A DNA stretch of 64,000 bases from Fragilaria crotonensis (Eukaryota > Bacillariophyta > Fragilariophyceae > Fragilariales > Fragilariaceae), in NCBI GenBank assembly GCA_022925895.1, contig JAKSYS010000128.1, positions 1 to 64,000 of the forward strand, read 5' to 3'. Positions 10,790-20,252 of the stretch are shown in pieces; position 1 is the first letter of the stretch; the number at the start of each line of letters is the position of its first letter. A program made the position numbers and the translations under genes. The notes beneath the pieces were generated by a model. The model did no database searches. It was not told the origin of the DNA and was given only the letters and a program-made list of their open reading frames with translations.

Positions 10790-11931
10790 TTAAAATTGCA
10801 AATTCAAAACCTGTTTCTTTCCGCTTTGATTCAACTCCTGTTGACGATCGTCCGCCTTATCTTGCGCGTTATGTCTCTCTTCGTTTGTCAACCACGTCGA
10901 TGTGGAATTGGCATAATAATCTTCTTGATCGTCGACGACCTCCGTCCGACGGACAAATTCTCGATCAAATCGCAACAGTCGTTCCTTGAGCAACCATGAT
11001 TCGCGATTGCTACCAGCACCTGTTGCTGTGCTCCCACCACCGTCCGCAGACGGCGAGACGAGGAATCCGCAAAAGGCACAGAAATCGTAGCCCTCGTCGG
11101 CGCAGGAAATGCGACCACAATACAGACAATTCGTTAATGGTTTGTGAATAGTCCCATAACAACCGCACACGCGCGATGCTACACCTTTGGGAGGGGGAGC
11201 TATTGGGAGAAGTGGTTTGGTTGGCGGTGTAATTTTCTTTTCGACAATGTTCACCTGAGTGGACATTGGTGCTTGCTTCACAGGTTGAGGTGGAGCTGGT
11301 TTCTTGGCTGCTGTATCGGATGGCTTGGGAGGCGGAGGAGTGTTACTCTTCGTGGCGCTCGCAGATGGTGTAGAAGTCTTTGGGGCTGGCTTTCTGTTGT
11401 TAAGTTGCGTTTTTCGCTCTTGTACTTTATCGTTCCTTTTAACACCCTCCATGTAATTTTCCTGCCTTTGTCGAGCGGGTCCACTTTCGTCTGTGGCTTT
11501 GTTCACAGATTGTTGCGAGATCGAAGTGGCCGAGCTGAGACTCTCACCCCGTTGAAACTTTCCCACATCTTCAACAAATAACCTGACATTTTCACCGTCC
11601 TGGCCTAAAAGCTGAGACAGATACGCTCGCAGATCCTGAAGCAATTTATAACAAGATGAGATAAAGACGCTGACGCCATCCTCGCATAAAACACAAAACT
11701 GCGTAAAACAGATCTCACCTCACTCGATTCTATCGAGAGCAAATCCAGCACATCTTGTGCCCCGTCTGCGAAACCTAAGAGATCTGCTAGCTTCTCTGTC
11801 AACGTTTCCTGGCGCTGCTCACTGTATCGCTCATCTTGATGGAGAATGCAGCAATTGACTTCAGAGTTTGGAATTTGGTACACGGTAGAATTACTCGGTA
11901 TTTCGGCATCTATCCGAATCCAACGGTACAA
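10790..11931 (-). CDS. TRIP4/ASC-1-like C2HC5 zinc-finger protein, 5' exon unresolved
   Basis: Exons 11719-11931 and 10790-11635 are joined by an 83-bp GTGAGA-AG intron (11636-11718). The first visible exon has LTEKLADLLGFADG, matching the TRIP4/Rqt4 N-terminus. The second has the C2HC5 zinc finger (CGCYGTIHKPLTNCLYCGRI, then CADEG and CAFCG) and the family block LLRFDREFVRRTEVVDDQEDYY followed by TWLTNEER. These proteins belong to the ASC-1/RQT complex, which acts in transcription co-activation and splitting of collided ribosomes. There is no in-frame ATG upstream of 11931 before a stop, so a short first exon is missing from this model. The protein ends soon after the DDQxDYY block, without the ASCH domain of animal TRIP4. 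Confidence 0.8.
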
Positions 11932-12207
11932 GTGCTTAAGTACCTGAGTACAAGTACAGAGTACGAGTAGTGCATTTCGTTCATTCTACTGTACTGGGTA
12001 CTTAGCAACTGGTTGTACTGTAGTATGAACAATTTTGTCGTACCAGTACCATGTACGTGACTTTTCTATGCCTGCGCCAATTTCTGGGCTGAAGGCTGAA
12101 GCGTGACTGAATGAGGAATCGACAACTCGCGACTAAATTCTTTGATGGCCGTCCGTCCGCTCAAAACTGCGTGACTGACGTTTGTGTCGAGTGAATTTAA
12201 TTCAACC

Positions 12208-13167
12208 ATGGCGACAATGAGTGCGGTTATCCTCGTTTTCGTTTTATCACGCGCCGCAACCAGTTTTTCAATAGGATCCCATATCCTTCTCCACGAAGAG
12301 CGACACGGTCGTCGACAGCAACAACGACAGGCCTCCATTTGCAACCTGTGGAAGATCCCAACGCCAAATTGTCCACAAAATCGTTGGCGGGTAGCTATAT
12401 GAGGATGTTTTGCAGGGTCTGTATCGGTTGTACCCACCCTCCGACTATGCTGACCGCAATGCCGTATCTCGAGCTGGGGTTACTGGCCATTTATCAAAGA
12501 GGGCGAAGAACCACCATTGAACTGACGTATGGTGAATTTGATTTGCCTTCTTCGCAGAAATTCTTGATGCGGCCCATCGTTTCTCGGTCACTGACGGAAG
12601 AATTCCGGAAGGCTGGAAAGACATTCTGTGACATTGAAGTGGAACTGGTCGATTGGTCGTGAGCGCGGCAGCGCTGCATCCGAATCTAGCGCTCAGTCGG
12701 GGTGTTGAGTATGTTGAGAATTGTCATGATTTGGCGGTCAAGATGGTGTGGAAATGCCGCAAGGGATTGGCCGTGACTGATGAAAGATCCTTACCACTCG
12801 CACCGATTGACCTAACCTGTGGATCGATTGGCGACCCTGCCACATTCATTGGGGACGGATGTGGCCTTTGTTTCATCGTCAGCTATGCCAGCGGAGGTGT
12901 TGGCAATGATAAGCAGAGCCGTTGGAACGCAATGCAAGGTGGGGACTGTTGTAGTGAGCACAGACTATGAGATTCCCACAGAGGGAGTTGGATGGAAAGA
13001 CTTACTGATTGGAGCTACTCGATACCATGGATGGTTACTGTTGGATTGTAGGCGGAACCAGCACTGCGTATTTCTACCGACTGGTGGAATCATGTAGTTC
13101 CCCAGCTCCGCCGCCTCTTCCAGTAGTGCCCAACCCGTCGCCCCCTCCCGATCAACTACTTTTCTAA
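12208..13167 (+). pseudogene. Decayed DOT1-like SAM-dependent methyltransferase
   Basis: Reading across frames gives a hydrophobic N-terminus (MATMSAVILVFVLSRAATSFS), YWPFIKEGEEPP, LTYGEFDLPSSQKF, DIGSGTGRLVVSAAALHP (the SAM-binding glycine loop), RGVEY, LTCGS, DVAFVSSSAMPAEVL, VVVSTDYEIP and GGTSTAYFYRLVES. That order matches DOT1-fold class I methyltransferase domains common in diatoms. The pieces lie in several frames, with at least four or five breaks. One clear case is a single missing G in the DIGSGTG codons near 12634. A proline-rich tail ends at 13167. The number of breaks argues for a pseudogene, although assembly indels affect neighbours too. Confidence 0.65.
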
Positions 13168-13202
13168 TCTGGAAACAAGTTAATCCAAGCTCCTATTATT
13201 CC

Positions 13203-13934
13203 CTATTTGGTGACAGCGTAGCCAAAGGTTTGTGACCCAAAGAAGGTTAGATAGGGAGGTGACTCGTCTCGTGGACGGAACAAGCTTTTGGCAGGATCCC
13301 AATAGGAAGCATGCACGAACGCTCTTGTGACTTCACAGAATACCAGATAATGTTCGTCATCAATAACATGCGCCTCCTTCATCATAGAATACACGCGACA
13401 CTGTAAATGAGCAACAGTACCATCGATTGCAATCATATTGGATTCCTCTGAGGTGCGCATTCCGCATGGAACTGCCTGGAGCCCACTGATGCCCGGCGAG
13501 TTTCGTTGCTTCTTCTTTGCCTGTCGCTTACTGACTAACAATGGAGGCTCGTTCACGGGTTGCTCAGCAATTACTTGCGGCAGTTCTTCCGAGGAATTGG
13601 GCAGGAATTTTGATCCCCATTTACCCGACGTCCCTCCCACCTCTCGAACCAAAGATTCCATTCCCTTGACAGGCACCGAAAGTGAAAACACGGAGCCTTC
13701 GGATAGTAGTGACGCTGAATGCCTCCTCCGATTGAGACTAAACATGAAACGGCCTTGATTATTCGTTGCCGTCAGCCATGACAGCACCATGACGTTTCGA
13801 CAATCAGGAGTGCATATTGACAAGAAGCACACGGGGTTGGTGTATAGCAATCGACTAAAGTGTTTGTGCTCGTTCAGTTCGATCCATTCTTCGGCAGCGT
13901 TGGAAGGTTCGCGTGTAGTTGTTGTCGACGACAT
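13203..13934 (-). CDS. Flavin-reductase-like split-barrel protein
   Basis: This 243-residue protein starts at the ATG at 13934; the frame is open to 14027, so a longer N-terminus or upstream exon is possible. The core VMVLSWLTATNNQGRFMFSL, RHSASLL and VFSLSVPVKGMESLVREVGG matches the FMN-binding flavin reductase-like (split beta-barrel) fold. Such proteins bind FMN or FAD and reduce flavins or act as flavoprotein oxidoreductases. The insert RQAKKKQRNSPG is lineage-specific. It continues to HLQCRVYSMMKEAHVIDDEHYLVF, the typical last barrel strand where nucleotide contacts occur. The partner enzyme is unknown and the gene is intact. Confidence 0.7.
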   Translation of the reverse strand: MSSTTTTREPSNAAEEWIELNEHKHFSRLLYTNPVCFLSICTPDCRNVMVLSWLTATNNQGRFMFSLNRRRHSASLLSEGSVFSLSVPVKGMESLVREVGGTSGKWGSKFLPNSSEELPQVIAEQPVNEPPLLVSKRQAKKKQRNSPGISGLQAVPCGMRTSEESNMIAIDGTVAHLQCRVYSMMKEAHVIDDEHYLVFCEVTRAFVHASYWDPAKSLFRPRDESPPYLTFFGSQTFGYAVTK

Positions 13935-14067
13935 CGTCGAAAATGGACTCCGAAAAAATTGTGATGTGCCTGTCCGTAACCCGAAAATATAGGGGACAGT
14001 AGGACAGACATTGGAGGTGGTTTCCAAGTTTCAGAAATCCAGATCAATCACAGTAGCTAGCATCCTA

Positions 14068-15312
14068 CTAGCGAGATGTTGACAAGGATTGTGCGAATAG
14101 CTGCTCTTGAAACGTCATCAGTTTCGAAATCCATTCTGGCTCCTTCGCCAAGCCTATTGTGACCAGTGCATTCGTCGTAGGATGTGGCAAGGTGATTTCC
14201 ATTGCCCAGAGGCACAATCTTGAATGCGGATCCTGCTCCACAGTGGTTTCGAAAAGAAGATCCAACTTATCATCTTCCAACAGCTCTTCCTCTACCACTG
14301 GTGATTCGTCCTTACTATAGCACGAATACCGCTTATCGCCCCAAATTGGATGGCCAATGTGCTTGAGGTGTCTGCGAATTTGATGTTTCCGACCAGAGAC
14401 CGGGAATAGGTCCAAGATTGTAATCCATCCATTTGCTCTAGGATCACAACATGGAGCACGTAAAATTACTTGGTACCGCGTTTCTGCAGGCTTCCCGCTT
14501 ACGGGTTCGTTAATGACGCCTGAGTCAGCCTCAACGGGTCCAAATGCAACTGCACGGTATCGTTTGTGGCAGCGCTGTTGCGCAAATGACATTCGTAAGT
14601 GTCGTTCCGATTCCTTGGTCTTGGCCAGGACGAGCAGGCCTCCGGTGGCGGCGTCAAGTCGGTGAACGATGATAGGCTTGCGTCCGTCTGGTCCAGCCAA
14701 GGGTAGCAGCAAATCTGATCGTTGCAAGGTCTTGCCATTGCCTCCTTGCACGGATATACCTTGCGGTTTGTCCACGACGGCCATTACATCGTCCTGGTAT
14801 ACAATGGTGAGCGGTTGCCTCCACATGGGAGAAAGTTCTTTATGGTGGTCGTTATAGTGAGTTTGAGCCGATTGGACCTGTGTAAAGGTGCGACAACATG
14901 TGGAACAGACAATGCACTTGTCGCGGTCTGACAGCTCACCGCCACGTAGTTCGTTTTCCGACAACGACGATGATGAAACTTTCTGCTTAAGGACCAGTTT
15001 CCATTGCAGATCGGAGGGATTTGCGACGTGATAAGCACATGTTGTTGTGTCGTTCCGTCCTAGTGCAATGGTGGAGCCTAATCGCAGAAAGATCAATCGA
15101 CCATAGTCGAGTGAGAAGATTATCTTGCCTTTGACTTGAAACGGAAGTGCGTGAATGACTCGATTGTTACTCTTCCAGATGAGAGACACAGAACATGAGC
15201 AACAGGATCGTCGCTTCTGACTGCCAAAACAGAAGCCGTACCATCCGGACTCGTTCACTTCCAATACGTCCGCGTTGTCTACGCTGTTGACATACACGCG
15301 GGGAAAGGACAT
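14068..15312 (-). CDS. RluA-type RNA pseudouridine synthase with N-terminal zinc finger
   Basis: This intact 414-residue protein starts at the ATG at 15312. Residues about 180-390 form a pseudouridine synthase domain. It has LTIVYQDDVMAVVDKPQGIS, the catalytic motif VHRLDAATGGLLVLAK with Asp220, KRYRAVAFG, ETRYQVI and FPVSGRKHQIRRHLKHIGHP. It isomerises uridine to pseudouridine in rRNA, tRNA or mRNA. Ahead of it, residues about 132-160 hold CIVCSTCCRTF followed by HYNDHH, a C2H2-like zinc-finger spacing that may add RNA or DNA binding. The N-terminal 130 residues are rich in Cys and basic residues and are unassigned. No transit peptide is obvious. Confidence 0.85.
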   Translation of the reverse strand: MSFPRVYVNSVDNADVLEVNESGWYGFCFGSQKRRSCCSCSVSLIWKSNNRVIHALPFQVKGKIIFSLDYGRLIFLRLGSTIALGRNDTTTCAYHVANPSDLQWKLVLKQKVSSSSLSENELRGGELSDRDKCIVCSTCCRTFTQVQSAQTHYNDHHKELSPMWRQPLTIVYQDDVMAVVDKPQGISVQGGNGKTLQRSDLLLPLAGPDGRKPIIVHRLDAATGGLLVLAKTKESERHLRMSFAQQRCHKRYRAVAFGPVEADSGVINEPVSGKPAETRYQVILRAPCCDPRANGWITILDLFPVSGRKHQIRRHLKHIGHPIWGDKRYSCYSKDESPVVEEELLEDDKLDLLFETTVEQDPHSRLCLWAMEITLPHPTTNALVTIGLAKEPEWISKLMTFQEQLFAQSLSTSR

Positions 15313-15986
15313 CCTTTCAACAAGTGCCAATGCAGACGTCAGAGCATCGCCTTTGATTCAGAACATATGATGTTTGAGAGGCGAGAGACTCGCTAACGGT
15401 CGTTAAGATTGTGACAACACTTCCCCTCTCTGTTCGGGTGTTGGAGGGCGAATGGCTCTGGGATGAAAAGTTGGGTTCTTGACTCTTGCTGGCAGTCCAT
15501 TGCCAATTCCCACACATCCGGTCAGTGATGGCACCCTGGCACAAGCAGATGTGACAGTGCACGGTGTCCGAGTGCCCACTAGTACTCCAGTACGCCAATG
15601 ATACCAGTAAATTTGTTTTTCACAGTTCTCACATCGTGGAGTAGAAATGTACTTGCACCTGGTACAAGACGTACCTGGTACTGTAAGCTCTGTCTTCCGA
15701 AACCGCGCTTGCCAATTCCTTTTAAGCAACATAAAAGCCTGGAAACTCGTTTTCGTTCCTCCATGTGAATCATAGTGCTCGCGACGGACGACAGGGTCAA
15801 TGTGGTCTTGATTAGTGCTACATGGTTCAGACGCTTGTAGTTTGAACTCCAGAAAACAGTTTGGAAATTGGTATGGTTAGTTAGGAACAACTGGGAAGAC
15901 TCTAAAGCTAAAGGCCTCCTAGGTCTGCAAGATTATTGTTCTCGAAAGGCAACAAAAGGAGTTTCTGTCAGTCGGTTGGTAGAAAG
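15313..15986. other. Intergenic region, no confident gene
   Basis: It lies between the start of the pseudouridine synthase gene and the 3' end of the Cox5b-like gene. GTAC/CCAGTACG words cluster at 15580-15690. A minus-strand frame (15403-15732) contains CTRCKYISTPRCENC, a possible CxxC pair, but has no further support. Confidence 0.35.
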
Positions 15987-16771
15987 TTAATGGTGGGCGC
16001 CTTGAACTTCAGGGTCAGGAATGTGGAGCATCTTGAAGAAGAGACCGACATCCTTAATGTAGTAGGTGTTGTTATCGTTGTGGATGTTGAACCAATACAT
16101 AGCATGAGTTTCTGGGTCTTGGTAGCCCACAGCCCGAGTATCGTATCGGGATGGGATCAAAATGGGGGAAGAATAAGTTCCAGAACCCTCCGGTGGCACC
16201 AGACCAAGGTCGTTGTATCCGTCCACGTTCTTCTCCTCCAACTCATCAAGGTCATCAATCCCATTCAGACCGAGTTCCTCCAAATCCTTCTTGACATCAG
16301 GGGTGACAAAGTCGGGGACGAGCCCTGGTTTCGACTTGCGCATCCTGTCCGTAGGAATGAGGTTGTCAGGTTCTCCCAAAATCTTGTCGAGGCCGAAAGG
16401 AAATTTCGAGGAGAACGCGGCAGCCTGCACTGGTGAACGGCGAGACGCAACTCGCGCGGCACTTAGGAGATCATGAGCAAGAAGGACAACAGAATGTGAG
16501 AGCGGTGGAGAACACTACTTTTGATACCTTCGAACGCTACCAGATAGGACTACAATGTACCCATTTCCCGACTCCAGACACAGGTATCGTTGTGTGCACA
16601 AGCTGAAAGTTCGCCATAATCGATTCCTTCGACTCAAATAATGAGCACGACGTTGTGACATGGCGTGCGTGCCCGACGATGGTGTTTCGTCGATCGAAAT
16701 TTCACCGTCTTTCTCACTTTGTCTTGCAACGTTACAAAGTTTCACAACAACATCAACACTCACGTTCGCAT
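15987..16771 (-). CDS. Cytochrome c oxidase subunit Vb-like protein lacking zinc cysteines
   Basis: The main exon (15987-16461) ends with GTYSSPILIPSRYDTRAVGY, MYWFNIHND and VGLFFKML. These align with the Cox5b/Cox4 block GT...P..VPS....R.VG...VWFW...G..YKL. The four zinc-binding cysteines of that family are absent (VGC-C and CPxCG are replaced by VGYQD and IKDVG). The exon has no in-frame ATG. A mini-exon (16764-16771, ATGCGAAC) with a GTGAGT donor and an acceptor at 16462 gives MRTAARVASRRSPVQAAAFSS, a convincing mitochondrial presequence, across a 302-bp intron. The protein is then about 160 residues, a nuclear-encoded subunit of respiratory complex IV. The mini-exon and family call are inferences from pattern. 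Confidence 0.65.
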
Positions 16772-17163
16772 GGTAGAGGCAAGCATGATCTCAAAACAAC
16801 GAGGGATTGAACCTGAACGACTTCGTTGTTAGCTGTTGACCAGTTTGAGAAGGTTCGGATTTGTCGTCAGTAGGGATTAGGGTTACGGTGGTTTGTCTTG
16901 CGTGTGAATCATGACGTCATCAAATCGGCATCAACTCGATCCCTAACAATGCTAGCAAGCATGGCGGCATGGCGGCATACGCTACACGCTACTATGTACA
17001 GCACACTTTTCTTGATAACTTTTTTTCGAACGACTGCTGCACTTAACTACTTCCATCTTGGATGGGATCTCGATGAGTATGAAATAACAATCTCGATAGC
17101 GTCAACCACATCTTTGCTCAGCCCTGGGAAATGTCAATTCAATATCTGAACTACTACAATGCC
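16772..17163. other. Intergenic region upstream of the Cox5b-like gene
   Basis: A short plus-strand frame (16898-17149) has a hydrophobic stretch but no family resemblance. The region probably contains the Cox5b-like promoter and the FKBP 3' UTR. Nothing else is supported. Confidence 0.35.
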
Positions 17164-18276
17164 TTATCGCGCTATAGCCACCACTTGTACTTCCATGATG
17201 AGAGATTGGTCGAATCGTTGCGCCATGCGTCGCTGTTCTGCATACGTGCTGGGGAACGGCAGTTTCGTGGTATCGAGACACGATTCCGTCGCGACAATGG
17301 TTGCCGTTGGTACCACAACATAGTCGGTCTTCAACTCACCACCAGCACCTCGACCGCCAGGACCACCATCACAAAGTTTGGTTGGTTTTTCCCATCCCAT
17401 CTGAGGGACAATGGCAAAGCGACGGATCCCGCCGACTTGCATGTTGAGGAGTGCCTCGTTTAGGGCAGCGATGTTTTGAGAAGAACCTACAGTCGTTGTG
17501 AAGGATTTTGTGCCAGGAGCCGTTTCGTCGTCTTCAAGGCCGTATCCTTTCGTAAGTGTAAGGGAAAGAGATAAAAGGTTAGTACCACTGAGTCTCAGGA
17601 ACTAGTTTTCGAGCAGAGTATCATCACAACCCTCATTGTCAGCATAGTGATGTCACCAACAGACTTGACGACTCACCTCTGGAAAAGACGACTGTTCCTT
17701 CCCCACTAATCCCATCATAGCTTCGCTTTCCAAGTTTGAGAGTTTTGAAGAACAACGTGACTCGATCTCCCTCTTGAATTCGCCTCCCATCGCCGTTATT
17801 GTCCGTTCCTAACTGAAGATCACGATATCGAGTTCCTCCTTTAGTAAACTCGGGTGGAGGCAAGCCCCGTTGTTCCTCTTCCTTCAATTCTTGATCTCGC
17901 AGCTCTGCCATGGCTTGACATTCTTCCACATTGGTGCATCTTGGTTTGTCGCCATTTGATGATTGTCCTGATACCTTGGCCTTTGAGGTGGAGGAGCCAC
18001 ACCCTTAACGAGTGCATGTGCATTATCGGAAGGAAGGAGAAGGGCTGTCGTCAAGACAGTAGTCAGAAACATTCGTCGACCATCGCTTGTAGTAGCACCA
18101 GCACTCCGTTGCTGTTGTAAGCTCAGAGTACTTGAACTACGAGTACTTTTCTCTGAAACCATCATCAACGCGAGACGATGCGGCGTTGGCGTTGGTAGCC
18201 TGGGCACAGTAGTCCACGAGAGCACAGCTGTCATGGTTGTGGTAGCAAGGAGAATCACGAATATCGATTGAATCAT
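17164..18276 (-). CDS. FKBP-type peptidyl-prolyl isomerase, thylakoid lumen (one frame break)
   Basis: The exons are 17677-18276 and 17164-17546, with a 130-bp GTGAGT-AG intron joining FSRG to YGLEDDETAPG in frame. The N-terminus has a signal peptide (IQSIFVILLATTTMTAVLSW). A twin-arginine lumen signal (RRMFLTTVLTTALLLPSDNAHA) follows, then VKGVAPPP. This is bipartite targeting to the thylakoid lumen. The FKBP body includes CTNVEECQAMAELRDQE, GTRYRDLQLG, GDRVTLFFKTLKLGKRSYDG, LNMQVGGIRRFAIVP and KLPFPSTY. It catalyses proline isomerisation or acts as a photosystem-assembly chaperone. One frame break lies near 17960-17985. It could also be read as a 35-bp GT-AG intron, which would be unusually short. 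Confidence 0.78.
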
Positions 18277-18804
18277 TTTACAGGACCTACTATCAAGCTT
18301 GTTGCGATTGCGATGCTTTTGTTGGAGTTGGAGTTGTTATGGAATGTGTGTGAGCAATCAATTTAATGCAGGCGAATCTACAAATTCACTCCAGCCTCCA
18401 GCATAGTGCGCGGCACCTGTTCCAGCGTGAATCACCAGTCACCCATGGCCAAGCCTGCAAGTACGTGGTTCGTGGTTCTTTGGCTCCAATTTGCGACTGT
18501 GTAACTCCCCCAGTAATATTCCTTGTGAGGGAGCATGGAAGTCATTTTACCAGAGTCCTCGGGGCACTGTCGGAACTCGGAATCGGGACACACATCCTTT
18601 GTGTTCTAATGTTCTAATAATACCCCAAGTTTCGCATATTGTGCATTGTGCAGTATCAGTACCAGTTACAGTAGCAAGTGCAGGTATGCATACCGAGTCT
18701 AGTACTACTGTACTACTACATTACAACACTACACACATACCACTTCAGTCGTACGTAGCTGTACCAAGTACTACTAGGTACTCTAGTACTAGTAATTTAT
18801 TCCA
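18277..18804. other. Intergenic region with GTAC island
   Basis: This is the upstream region of the FKBP gene. From 18655 to 18800 the sequence is dominated by AGTACT, GTACTACT and GGTAC words. No gene is supported. It runs directly into the dispersed repeat that starts near 18805. Confidence 0.4.
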
Positions 18805-19258
18805 CACTAGTGGGTACCTCACATTTGATCGGAGTGTCTACTACAGGAAACTGGACGTACAGTACCCCCAACCTGGTCGTACTCCGTACCAATACTTTTT
18901 TCTCCTACAGTATGCAGTACCATGGTACCAACGTAGGAAACTTCATGAAGTACAGTACCAGGTACTTATCATGCCCCAGTATTGCAGTTTATCGCACGGT
19001 ATATTTTACAGTAGCATTTGTCAAGTAACCTGTTCACAGCAAATTCAATGAGTATTCCATCCAGTAACTTTGAATTCGTATAGTATTGTAGTTCAGTAAC
19101 GTAACACACTGTCGTTTCAACATAAATTACCGTCCGTTTATGTACTGTAGACCTGTAGTACATGTAATCCACGTAACAGTGCAACAGTACCCCAGAGTGG
19201 TCATACTCCGTAACAGACGGACGCACGCACGCACACAATTAATTTATAATATAGTAGG
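18805..19258 (+). repeat. Dispersed non-autonomous repeat, copy 1 (longest)
   Basis: This 450-bp unit starts CACTAGTGGGTACCTCACA. It ends with CCCCAGAGTGGTCATACTCC, a CGCACGCACGCAC microsatellite and AATTTATAATATAGTAGGA. Two further copies lie at 46363-46610 (reverse) and 63317-63627 (direct), sharing both ends but with different internal deletions. There is no coding capacity and no long terminal inverted repeat. The microsatellite next to one constant end would suit a SINE-like or other non-autonomous element; the class is unresolved. Confidence 0.7.
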
Positions 19259-19358
19259 AAAAGCTGCGAAGCTCCATTTCACCACTACACATGATGCTGT
19301 TGCTGCTGATTTTTGATTGCTTTGTCTGAAAAACAAACCTACACTCTTACTTCTTTGG

Positions 19359-20192
19359 ATGGTCGTCCCACACCGACGCGTTACGATGGGATTGCTGACA
19401 CGACGTTCACAACTTCCAATGTCATGGATTCCGAGCACTAACAGTCGTTGTAGAGTATTACTCATGACTCTGATTCTCTTCATCGTCATATCCGTCCCGA
19501 TGGCTCAAGGACAAGATCCAACAAGCATGAATGGTGGATCCTGCCTCGCCATGGCAGGCAACGGTTGTGTCGTACTTGCTGTGGACAAACGCTTTGGGAG
19601 TGGTCCACAAATGGTCAATGTCGTTCCACGGAAGGTTATGATGCCACCCGATTCACAAGTCATGGTGGCCTTTACTGGTCTTGAGGGTGATATCCAATCA
19701 TTGATGCAAGAGCTTCAAATTCAAGTGGAATCCAAAACATCACGAGGGACCTTGCTATTGTCGTCATCGTCAAAAATATCCGACACGCGACTACAACGAC
19801 GAAAACATCGTAGTATATCACCTCGGGCCATGGCATGTCTTACCAGTCACGTATTGTACAGCCGACGAGCGTCCCCCTACTACGTGGAGCCGCTTGTGGT
19901 GGGAATGGACGAGGACACTCAGGAGCCATTTCTATGTGCACACGACGTGATTGGAGCACAATCACAATCCAAGGCCTTTGTGTGCGCCGGGGTGGCCACC
20001 ATGAGCATGTATGGGATAGCTGAGGCATTGTGGCGGCCCAATTTAGATGCAGAAGAACTCGTTCAAGTGTGTGGCAAGGCATTTTTAAGTGCGCTGGAAC
20101 GTGATTGTTTAAGTGGATATGGGGCGATACTGTATCTCATGACCAAAGATGGCATGATACAGGAGATTGAATTGGCATGTCGCAATGATTAA
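19359..20192 (+). CDS. Proteasome beta-3-like subunit with an apparent signal peptide
   Basis: The body matches 20S proteasome subunit beta-3: NGGSCLAMAGNGCVVLAVDKRFG, VAFTGLEGDIQSLMQEL, LYSRRASPYYVEPLVVGMD, FLCAHDVIG, MYGIAEALWRPNLD and LERDCLSGYGAILY. Beta-3 is a non-catalytic core subunit. From the ATG at 19359 the protein has 277 residues and carries VLLMTLILFIVISVPMAQG, which reads as a secretory signal. Starting at the in-frame ATG at 19500 instead gives 230 residues beginning MAQGQDPTSMNGGS, much closer to a normal beta-3. There is also a basic Ser-rich insert of about 25 residues (SRGTLLLSSSSKISDTRLQRRK). The gene is intact and intronless. Whether this is the standard subunit or a divergent paralogue is open. 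Confidence 0.82.
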   Translation: MVVPHRRVTMGLLTRRSQLPMSWIPSTNSRCRVLLMTLILFIVISVPMAQGQDPTSMNGGSCLAMAGNGCVVLAVDKRFGSGPQMVNVVPRKVMMPPDSQVMVAFTGLEGDIQSLMQELQIQVESKTSRGTLLLSSSSKISDTRLQRRKHRSISPRAMACLTSHVLYSRRASPYYVEPLVVGMDEDTQEPFLCAHDVIGAQSQSKAFVCAGVATMSMYGIAEALWRPNLDAEELVQVCGKAFLSALERDCLSGYGAILYLMTKDGMIQEIELACRND

Positions 20193-20252
20193 AGATGTAT
20201 AGGTACTACAGTAATCATGACTCTTGACTGAAAGCGTACCTAAAACATTCCC

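Noticed and set aside
15403-15732. Possible CxxC zinc-ribbon protein on the minus strand
   Set aside because: Only two CxxC pairs within sequence partly made of CCAGTAC words; no ATG context and no homologous motif.
16898-17149. Short plus-strand gene with a hydrophobic stretch
   Set aside because: No family match, weak codon pattern and position within the upstream region of the Cox5b-like gene.
18491-19051. A 186-codon frame spanning a GTAC island and the dispersed repeat
   Set aside because: It translates repeat sequence (Tyr/Ser/Thr-rich) and reappears in other copies by chance only.
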